Source: Candidatus Omnitrophota bacterium
Lineage (GTDB): Bacteria; Omnitrophota; Gorgyraeia; Gorgyraeales; Gorgyraeaceae
Length of the DNA stretch: 50,954 bases
Assembly (NCBI GenBank): GCA_030691625.1
Contig: JAUYDX010000034.1
Coordinates: forward strand, 1-50,954
Reading direction: 5' to 3'
Position 1 is the stretch's first letter; each line of letters starts with the position of its first letter. The notes under the pieces are model-generated. The model saw only the letters and a program-made list of their open reading frames with translations. It had not been told where the DNA came from and did no database searches. Below, piece by piece: positions 37,844-45,578 of this stretch. The position numbers and the translations under genes were made by a program.

Positions 37844-39022
37844 TCAATTTTTCTTATTTTTTTGCAGGATATTATTATACAACCTTTCTGTCTCCTTTAT
37901 CAACCTTTCTTTTGTAAATCGGCATTTTACGGCATTTCTGGCACTTTGGCCAAATTCCCTTCTTTTCACAGGATCTTTTATTAAATCCGTTAGTTTCCTG
38001 GTAAATCCTTCTATATCGCCTGATTCTACGAGATATCCCGTCTTTCCATCCTGCACAATATCAGGCACGCCGCCTACATTCGTAGCCACCACAGGCCTGG
38101 CTGCTGCCATTGCCTCTATAATAGACACAGGCGTGCCCTCATTCAGGGACGTCAGTGCCACAATATCCAGGCCCTCATAGATCGCCTTTAGATCCTTTAC
38201 CCAACCTCTGAACTCCACTAAATCTGTTAGACCTAATTCTCCCGCATATCTTTCTAATTCCTCCCTCATCTCCCCATCCCCGACTATCACAATGCGGATA
38301 CTGTTCGAGCGGACATGTTGTTTTAGATTGCGGACACAGTCGAGAACCATTTTATGATTCTTTATCGGGACAAGTCTTCCAATAATTCCAATATTAATAA
38401 TCTCAGAATTCTGCCTGGGCAGTAACTTAAAAAGCTCATCCAGCTCAAACCCAAGCTCTATCACTTCTATTTTTCTTTCAGGCGCTATCCTGTATGTTCC
38501 CACCAGTTCTTTTTTAAGGCTCGCGCTCACAGTAATGATCTTATCCGTAAAAAGCGCCAGAAACCTCTCTACCCATATAAAAAACAGCGTCTTAAATTTC
38601 CCAAAATACCCGCTAAACACATGGCCGTGAAAGGTGTGCACCAAAATAACCTTCCCAACCTCGTAGGTTGCCGAAGGCAACCTACGAGGTTTATTAAACA
38701 GGTTATACAAAATACCTGCTAATCTCCCCAATGCCCCTGCCTTAGCCGTATGCGTATGGATAATATCCGGTTTTTCCCTGCAAATAATTTTATATATCTT
38801 CCAGAACGCGGTCCAGTCATCCTTCCACGAAAGCTCCCTCGCCAGTTCAGGCACTATTACAGGCACTATGCCTTTTTCCCTGGCAATGTAAGCCATGTCT
38901 CCTTCGGCCTTTCCCACTTCCCCGCACACCAGCACAGTTTCAGGCAGCCCTTCGCTCAATAGCACCGCATTCCTCGCCGGCCCACCGATATTCAATCTAA
39001 CAATAATCCTTAAAATTTTCAT
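37844..39022 (-). CDS. GT4 glycosyltransferase with two in-frame repeat inserts
   Basis: IVGDGEMREELERYAGELGLTDLVEFRGWVKDL; NEGTPVSIIEAMAAARPVVATNVGGVPDIV; NKPRRLPSATYEVG and VLDCVRNLKQHVRSNS are repeat-encoded. Confidence 0.9.
   Translation of the reverse strand: MKILRIIVRLNIGGPARNAVLLSEGLPETVLVCGEVGKAEGDMAYIAREKGIVPVIVPELARELSWKDDWTAFWKIYKIICREKPDIIHTHTAKAGALGRLAGILYNLFNKPRRLPSATYEVGKVILVHTFHGHVFSGYFGKFKTLFFIWVERFLALFTDKIITVSASLKKELVGTYRIAPERKIEVIELGFELDELFKLLPRQNSEIINIGIIGRLVPIKNHKMVLDCVRNLKQHVRSNSIRIVIVGDGEMREELERYAGELGLTDLVEFRGWVKDLKAIYEGLDIVALTSLNEGTPVSIIEAMAAARPVVATNVGGVPDIVQDGKTGYLVESGDIEGFTRKLTDLIKDPVKRREFGQSARNAVKCRFTKERLIKETERLYNNILQKNKKN
38298..38348. repeat. Single family-B arm inside GT4 coding sequence
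   Basis: atactgttcgagcggacatgttgttttagattgcggacacagtcgagaac, read as VLDCVRNLKQHVRSNSI. Confidence 0.8.
38657..38691. repeat. Family-C palindrome in GT4 CDS
   Basis: aacctcgtaggttgccgaaggcaacctacgaggtt. Confidence 0.9.
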
Positions 39023-39801
39023 TTTCTTATCGTCCAGAAATCTGCGGAAAGGGTTTCGAGGTATTTGTACGGCATGGTGAAGTAGCCGTCCTTACCCCAT
39101 TCGCTCCCCCAGGAATTACGCACAAGGAACCTCTCATCCTTCTGGTTGTACCCCACTGCCAGGACAGCGTGGCCGCCGAGAGGCTTTTCCTTTTTCCCGG
39201 GCATATTTACTTTGCCTGTCCTTGCCACTCTCTGCGTTTGAAAACTTTCATACACCATAAAGCCAAAGACAAAAGGAAACCCGTCTGCCAGGCAGGTAAG
39301 CATCTCGCTTAAATTGCTTATGCGGTGATAGGATTCTATGCAATGTTTTTTAGCTTCTCTGTAGCATTTTTCAGGAGGCTTTCTGGTAAATCTCTCTATT
39401 AAATACGGCCACGTCTCTTCCCAGCACGCGCCTTCTTTCCTCAATGTCTTTATCCCATTCCTGAGCGACGCGCCTGAATCATAATCCACTGTGCCGTGCA
39501 AGACCCTCTCATTGTAATAAATGAAAAGCCTGCTTACATCCGTATAATCCGACTCCGTGAGTCGCCGGAGGCGACTCACGGAGTCGGATTGGTCAATACC
39601 TCTTTTGTCCAAAAACTCCAGATTCCCAGCCAGTGCATTTGCGGTACAGCTCCCAAGCGCCTCCTGATTTTCCACTTCCGAGCAAAATTCCCTAAGGTCC
39701 ACTTCTTTAGGAAGCCTCACCACGGGCCTTATCGCGCCGTAAAGATAATCCCTCTGGTCAGGCAGATCCGGCACCCAGCCAAAACCTCTCCTAACCTTCA
39801 T
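39019..39801 (-). CDS. Papain-like C1 peptidase with in-frame palindromic insert
   Basis: VENQEALGSCTANALAGNLEF (Cys), GGHAVLAVGY (His), VRNSWGSEWGKDGYF (Asn); DSVSRLRRLTESDY encoded by a perfect palindrome. Confidence 0.88.
   Translation of the reverse strand: MKVRRGFGWVPDLPDQRDYLYGAIRPVVRLPKEVDLREFCSEVENQEALGSCTANALAGNLEFLDKRGIDQSDSVSRLRRLTESDYTDVSRLFIYYNERVLHGTVDYDSGASLRNGIKTLRKEGACWEETWPYLIERFTRKPPEKCYREAKKHCIESYHRISNLSEMLTCLADGFPFVFGFMVYESFQTQRVARTGKVNMPGKKEKPLGGHAVLAVGYNQKDERFLVRNSWGSEWGKDGYFTMPYKYLETLSADFWTIRK
39547..39589. repeat. Family-D perfect palindrome (20-bp arms) in C1 peptidase CDS
   Basis: atccgactccgtgagtcgcc gga ggcgactcacggagtcggat. Confidence 0.9.
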
Positions 39802-39818
39802 TTTGCCTCCTCAACCTT

Positions 39819-39863
39819 AAACAACTTGACACTTCAAACATTGTTACAAGTGTAAAGTTGTTT
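39819..39863. repeat. Family-A short hairpin abutting asnB stop
   Basis: aaacaacttgacacttcaaacattgttacaagtgtaaagttgttt. Confidence 0.85.
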
Positions 39864-41784
39864 AGTCGATGAACTCGTTATGCCAGAGCTCCAGGAATAA
39901 CAGGCTCCAGATCCTGGCGCCGTTATTGATCCTGGCGGCTGCGTGGTCATCGAGAACCTTTTTTATCGCCTCTTTCTTGAAATAGCCTCTACTCACAGCC
40001 TTATCGCTCAAAAGAATCCCATATGAATAATCTTTAAGCTCTTTTCTGAACCACGCGTCAAGGGGCACGCCGAATCCCATTTTGCCGCGGGAGAGTATTT
40101 CTTTAGGCAATGCCTTTGAAAGCGCTTTTTTAATAATATATTTTAATTTTGTGCCTTTTATTTTCATTGCGCTTGGCATGGCGGCGCAGAATTCCATCAT
40201 TTTATGGTCGAGAAACGGCGAGCGGCCTTCTAAGGAATTAGCCATTGTGGCAATGTCCATTTTCACAAGCAGGTCGTCGAGGAGATTTGTCTTTATATCA
40301 GTAGACATTACCATGTCCACGATATCTTTAGAGCCGCATTCATTGAATGCCTTGTCTAAATAGGCAAATGAGCTCCTACCAGCCATTTCTTTATTAAATC
40401 CGTCGCTAAATAAATTTTCCTTTTCAGAATCCCTGAATATCGTTACCCAGTTATAATGCCTTTCCCTGTACGGCTTCTGGGACATTACTAAAAATCTCCT
40501 GAGCCTGGTTTTAAAATCCTTGAATTCCAGAGATTCCGGGATTTTTCCTATAATGAGTTTTATTATTTTTTCCTTAAAAGGAAACGGCGTATTTTTTATG
40601 AGTTCAGCGTATCTCGCAGCCATAAACCTTTCGTATCCGCCGAAACACTCGTCTCCGCCGTCGCCATTTAAGGCCACAGTCACTTCTTCGCGGGTCATCT
40701 TTGCCACGTAGTAACTCGGAAGAGCTGAAGAATCAGCGTATGGCTCGTTATAATGCCATACGAGTTTCGGGAGGAGCTCTATCGCGTTAGGCTTTACTAT
40801 ATATTCGCGGTGTTCTGTCTTAAACCGTTCAGCAATGATCCTCGCGTATTTAAGCTCACTATATTTCTCCTCGTCAAAACCTATTGAGAAGGTCTTCACA
40901 GGCTTGGAGCTGAGCCTCGCCATCATATACACGACAGCGCTTGAATCTATGCCTCCGCTTAAAAACGCTCCGAGCGGCACATCGCTTATGAGGCGGATTT
41001 TCGTACACTCTTCCAGTAAATCCAGCGATCTCTGGCAGTATTCGTTTTCCGATAATTTCAGTTTTCTGGAAAAATCCAGGGCCCAGTATTTCTCGAGCCT
41101 GATATTGCCCTTTTCATAAATCATAAAATGCGCCGGCGGGAGTTTCATAATACCCTTAAACATCGTCTCAGGGGTAGGTGTATAGCCATAGCTAAGGTAA
41201 TCTGTAATGGCAGGCCTATTAACTTCAGCGTTCACTTCTGGATCCTGTAAAATCGCCTTGATCTCTGAGGCAAATATCAGAATTTGATTTTTATAGGTAT
41301 AATAGAGGGGTTTTTTGCCAATCCTGTCCCTCGCGATAAATAGCATCTCTCTGCGGCTGTCCCAGATAGCAAAGCTAAACGGACCTCTTAAATACTTAAG
41401 GCACTCCACGCCTTTTTCCTCATAGAGATGTAAAATCACCTCTGTATCAGTGTGCGACTTAAAAACATGGCCTTTTTTTACAAGCCCGTCTTTTAATTCT
41501 ATAAAATTATAAATCTCGCCATTTAAAACTATCCAAAGCGAACCGTCTTCATTACTCATCGGCTGGTGCCCGGCAGGCGATAGATCAATAACAGCGAGCC
41601 TTCTGTGTCCAAAACCTATGCTAATACCGTTCGAGCGGTCCCGAGAGCCAGTCACGAGAGCAGAGTCGAGAACCCACACCCCCTCATCATCCGGCCCCCT
41701 GTGCGTAAGCACTCCGCACATCTTCCTAATGAGTGCCTCGTTCACATTCCCATTCAAACTAATCTTCCCGCATATCCCGCACAT
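39862..41784 (-). CDS. asnB: Asparagine synthase (glutamine-hydrolysing)-like amidotransferase
   Basis: MCGICGKISLNG (start placed so Cys2 is catalytic), [34 protein letters not shown] insert is repeat-encoded. Confidence 0.9.
   Translation of the reverse strand: MCGICGKISLNGNVNEALIRKMCGVLTHRGPDDEGVWVLDSALVTGSRDRSNGISIGFGHRRLAVIDLSPAGHQPMSNEDGSLWIVLNGEIYNFIELKDGLVKKGHVFKSHTDTEVILHLYEEKGVECLKYLRGPFSFAIWDSRREMLFIARDRIGKKPLYYTYKNQILIFASEIKAILQDPEVNAEVNRPAITDYLSYGYTPTPETMFKGIMKLPPAHFMIYEKGNIRLEKYWALDFSRKLKLSENEYCQRSLDLLEECTKIRLISDVPLGAFLSGGIDSSAVVYMMARLSSKPVKTFSIGFDEEKYSELKYARIIAERFKTEHREYIVKPNAIELLPKLVWHYNEPYADSSALPSYYVAKMTREEVTVALNGDGGDECFGGYERFMAARYAELIKNTPFPFKEKIIKLIIGKIPESLEFKDFKTRLRRFLVMSQKPYRERHYNWVTIFRDSEKENLFSDGFNKEMAGRSSFAYLDKAFNECGSKDIVDMVMSTDIKTNLLDDLLVKMDIATMANSLEGRSPFLDHKMMEFCAAMPSAMKIKGTKLKYIIKKALSKALPKEILSRGKMGFGVPLDAWFRKELKDYSYGILLSDKAVSRGYFKKEAIKKVLDDHAAARINNGARIWSLLFLELWHNEFID
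41623..41673. repeat. Single family-B arm inside asnB
   Basis: aataccgttcgagcggtcccgagagccagtcacgagagcagagtcgagaac, read as [17 protein letters not shown]. Confidence 0.85.
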
Positions 41785-41785
41785 A

Positions 41786-43156
41786 TTAAATATTATTCTC
41801 CCCAATTTGCCTGTTAAGCCGTATAGCTATAGCGCTAAAACCGAATAGCAACCAAAGAAAACGAAAATTCATTATATCTATGTCTAGTGCCTGGATAAAG
41901 AATCCTACGATTGCCGCGTAAAAAGCAACCTGAGCATAAAAGATAAAATCGTCACTATATTTCTTAACGCTTCTCCTTACCGTCACTAGTATCGTACCCC
42001 AGAGCAGCATAAGCGCGCAAAACCCCAGAATGCCATTCTCCGCAAGGCTTCCAAAAAACATTGAATGCGGATCGTACAATAAATATCCCTTAGGGACCAT
42101 ACCGTCCTCTTCATATATTTTAATCTGCTCTGTAAAAGCGCCATTACCAACGCCCAATAGAGGATGCTGAAAGAACATTTTAAGCGCGCATTTTTTTAAT
42201 AAAAGATAGTAGCTATAATTATACAGCGCAACGCACTCTGTCTGTTTAATGCCTATATCCGGCCTGTAATAAAACGGCTCATGCATTCCCTCGGGAAGTT
42301 TAAATAACGTGACTGTTTTAGAATGACCGCCGATAAAGTTTACATAAGAAAATACAATTGTGATAACCCATACAATAAGGATAAAAACTACCCCGCTGAT
42401 TTTTAAAATTTTTGTTATGCTATTTTTTTTGAACACAAAACCTTTATATGTCCTGAAAATCACAATATACACAGCGCTCAATATACCCACGAGGCTTCTG
42501 GAATAAGTAAAAAATACATTTACAAAAAATAATACCAACGCGGCAAAAAGCAGGAATTTAATTTTTCTATTTTTCTCATAGAAAGCCATTGATAACGTCA
42601 ACGGAATAGAAATAAGCAGATAGCTTGAGAAAAACTTCTCATTTTGAAAAAAAGTCGCGCGCACGCGGTATAAATTGTTTATGTATGGGTGCTTTGCAAA
42701 AAACGCGACAAAAGGATTATTCATTTGAAAACCATACGCAAGAATGATACCCGAGAGGCCGATCACGCTGATTATTATACTAATAGCTATCCAGCACCAT
42801 ACCGCATACATAAGCATTTCTTTTGTGTCCACAATATTTATCCACAAAAGAAATAAAAGCGCCAAATAAATTATTCCAACAAACTCAACTACTGTCGTTT
42901 TTAAACTTATTGTTATAAATATGCTGAGCGCCGCCAATGATACATATATTCCAATAGGCCTTATAAAAGGCGGCCAGTATACCTGTTTTTTATTTGCTAT
43001 GAATAGCGCTGCCACGGGTATGGAAACCATGAGAAATACCAAATCGGCAATCTGCGCCTTCTGTGTAAATATTCCATTAGTAAACATGACGGTTACAGAA
43101 GCCAGAATAAAGAAAATAGCAATTTTTATAAACTTCCTATCTTTTCCTTTGGTCAT
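41786..43156 (-). CDS. O-antigen ligase / polymerase-like membrane protein
   Basis: Polytopic; LLGVGNGAFTEQIKIYEEDG...DPHSMFFGSLAENGILGFCALMLLW Wzy_C/O-antigen-ligase motif. Confidence 0.85.
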   Translation of the reverse strand: MTKGKDRKFIKIAIFFILASVTVMFTNGIFTQKAQIADLVFLMVSIPVAALFIANKKQVYWPPFIRPIGIYVSLAALSIFITISLKTTVVEFVGIIYLALLFLLWINIVDTKEMLMYAVWCWIAISIIISVIGLSGIILAYGFQMNNPFVAFFAKHPYINNLYRVRATFFQNEKFFSSYLLISIPLTLSMAFYEKNRKIKFLLFAALVLFFVNVFFTYSRSLVGILSAVYIVIFRTYKGFVFKKNSITKILKISGVVFILIVWVITIVFSYVNFIGGHSKTVTLFKLPEGMHEPFYYRPDIGIKQTECVALYNYSYYLLLKKCALKMFFQHPLLGVGNGAFTEQIKIYEEDGMVPKGYLLYDPHSMFFGSLAENGILGFCALMLLWGTILVTVRRSVKKYSDDFIFYAQVAFYAAIVGFFIQALDIDIMNFRFLWLLFGFSAIAIRLNRQIGENNI

Positions 43157-43165
43157 TTGGCCTTT

Positions 43166-43867
43166 CTACGTTATATCTTCGCAATAAAATATATCATTAT
43201 CTATAATAACACAAGCGGCTGTTTTATTTTTCATCAATTTTTGCAGACTAAAGATATATGGGAAAAAAAATAAATGAAGGTCAAATGTATATTTATATTC
43301 TCTTTGCCGCGGGACCACAACAATCAACCTTTTCCTCGCCACTCTTCTGAGTTCAGATATAGTTTCCTCAGGATTCAGCAAATGTTCGATTGTATGGGCG
43401 CATATAACCGTATCGAAAGATTTGTCAAGGAAAGGCAATTTTTTTTCAATATTATCTTTAATAAACAGCGGGTTACGGGATTCTAAAAGTCCGCATTGTA
43501 AATTAATATCAATACCTGTAACTTTTATGTTATTTTCAGCGATTTTCTTCGCTAAATACCCCTTACCGCACCCCACATCCAAAACTGTATCGCCTTTAAT
43601 ATAGCCCAGTATCTTATCGATAGATTTGGCGTTTAAATCTGTATCTCTTTTAATATGCTTATCATATAAAACATGATAATATTCCTCTCGCTCGTTTCCA
43701 GTTAAAAATGGGGCCTTTTCTTTGAATTCCATAAAATATTTCATTTTTTTGCCAAATAAAATCCGAAACCAGACCCCCATAAATATTTTATTATCCCTTA
43801 AAATAGGGGGAAGGAAATTATCCAAAAACCAGTTAATCTTATTCGTTAAATCTCTATTAAGTTTCAT
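43166..43867 (-). CDS. SAM-dependent methyltransferase
   Basis: GDTVLDVGCGKGYLAKKIAENNIKVTGIDIN; VICAHTIEHLLNPEETISELRRVA. Confidence 0.88.
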   Translation of the reverse strand: MKLNRDLTNKINWFLDNFLPPILRDNKIFMGVWFRILFGKKMKYFMEFKEKAPFLTGNEREEYYHVLYDKHIKRDTDLNAKSIDKILGYIKGDTVLDVGCGKGYLAKKIAENNIKVTGIDINLQCGLLESRNPLFIKDNIEKKLPFLDKSFDTVICAHTIEHLLNPEETISELRRVARKRLIVVVPRQREYKYTFDLHLFFFPYIFSLQKLMKNKTAACVIIDNDIFYCEDIT

Positions 43868-44627
43868 TATCTCTTGGAGGATTGCTGAGCTCTATGTCAT
43901 AATATCGCAGTATATACATGCGATAAAAGATAGCTAATGTATCCAAAAAAGTTTTATACAGACATCTGAATCCAATGCGAATCCATTTCCTTTTATAATC
44001 CAATATTATAGGCTCCTCTATTATCTTGTATCCAAAATGATGCGAAAGGACTAAAATCTCTAAATCATAAGCATATTCTTTTACTAATATCCTTGGAAAA
44101 ACTCTTTCGAGAACCTCTCTCTTGAAAAGCTTAAGCCCTGTCTGTGTATCCCGCACAGGAAGGCCAAACATAATCTTTACAGCAAAATAATATATAGAAC
44201 TTAAAAATCTTCTATAAAGAGGGTATTTTAACTTTGAGTCAGGGTGATGTTTAGATCCTATCACCACATCAGCATTATCTTTTTTAATAGCGTCAAAAAA
44301 AGCGCCAAGCTGCCTCGGATGCAGTTCCAAATCCACATCCAAGAAAACTACCAGATCTCCGGTTGTATCGGCAAAACCCCTTTTCAGCGTTTCGCCTTTG
44401 CCAAGATTTATATTATTTTTTTTTACCCTTATACAAGAAAACTTCTTACTTAATTCCAACATCTTTTCATATGTAGCATCCGCGCTTCCGTCATCTATCA
44501 ATACTATTTCATATTTGCAGCCAAATTTATTGAACGTCCTGATAATTTCTTCTACATTCTCTATTATACAGTTTCCCTCATTATAAGCGGGAATCAGCAC
44601 TGAAATTTTTCCGATATCGGTATACAT
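43857..44627 (-). CDS. GT2 glycosyltransferase (dolichyl-P-mannose synthase-like)
   Basis: ISVLIPAYNEGNCIIENVEEIIRTF; VVFLDVDLELHPRQLG. Confidence 0.9.
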   Translation of the reverse strand: MYTDIGKISVLIPAYNEGNCIIENVEEIIRTFNKFGCKYEIVLIDDGSADATYEKMLELSKKFSCIRVKKNNINLGKGETLKRGFADTTGDLVVFLDVDLELHPRQLGAFFDAIKKDNADVVIGSKHHPDSKLKYPLYRRFLSSIYYFAVKIMFGLPVRDTQTGLKLFKREVLERVFPRILVKEYAYDLEILVLSHHFGYKIIEEPIILDYKRKWIRIGFRCLYKTFLDTLAIFYRMYILRYYDIELSNPPRDNET

Positions 44628-44641
44628 ATATTTAACCTTTA

Positions 44642-45558
44642 TTAGCCGGAAATGTATGTGTTATCCGGCAGATAGATGATTTCGAACCCTTTTTCAGTAA
44701 GCTTGCGGCGCAGTTCTTTGGATGGTTCTTTTTTGAAAATAATAGCCGCAAGAAGCCCATATTTATTAATGCCTATCCTGCAAAGAAAATCGGCGATGTT
44801 AATTAATATTTTTATTTTTTTCTGTAACGGCCCGTTCGCGGAAAGTTTCTCATACTCAACGCCAAAGATATACGCATCGTTAATTCCTTTGAAAGCTACC
44901 GTCCTATAATTCAGCCCCAACGCCACCTTCTCGATCTCCCTTTTGGAAATACTGAACATATAATTTCCGGATTCCTCAAAACCGTGGTTTTTATTGGCTG
45001 CTCTCCCAAGCAGGGTCTTTATCATGCTTTTAACATTTCTAAAAAAAACTTCAAAAAACCTGTCATTTACATAACCATCGTTTGGCTCGATTAGAAATAC
45101 GCCTTTCGCTGCCACCCGCAGCATTTCATAAAGCGCGAGCATCGGCCTCGGAAAATGATGGTAAGACTCTTTGCAGAAAACGTAATCAAACTCAGATTCT
45201 GCAAATGATAATGACTCGGCGTTTTCTTTTCTGTACTTAGGGATATATCCGATATCTACTGCCTCCTTTAGCAAAACATCTGATATATCGGATGCCAAGG
45301 CATCGCAGCCTTTTTCCATTATATATTTTGCGTCGTTACCATACCTGCCGTCCCCTACAGTAAGCCACTTTGCCTTTGGTTCCGCTGTTAAGATAGGATC
45401 GAGGGCCTGATACATGCGTTGATGACGCCACGCGTCAACTGTGTCTTTATCAAGCCACGTTTTAGCGTGCCTTTCTTTCCCGCCCCCGAACCATATTCGC
45501 GAAAGTGTTCGGCATGCTGCTCGTAGCTTTTTTCCTGGGAATTTCTCGTAGAACTCAT
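44642..45558 (-). pseudogene. SAM-dependent methyltransferase split by a probable single-nucleotide frameshift
   Basis: 5' part (frame of ORF 45388-45609) MSSTRNSQEKSYEQHAEHFREYGSGAGK; continuing in the other frame K-ERHAKTWLDKDTVDAWRHQRM-YQALDPILTAEPKAKWLTVGDGRYG. One missing A near 45475-45480 (GGAAAG) restores a single ORF. Confidence 0.75.
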
Positions 45559-45578
45559 TATATCCCGCATATAATATA

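Noticed and set aside
4333-41673. Possible CRISPR array from repeated short palindromes
   Set aside because: Copies are dispersed, diverged, irregularly spaced and inside or between genes; no regular spacers and no cas genes.
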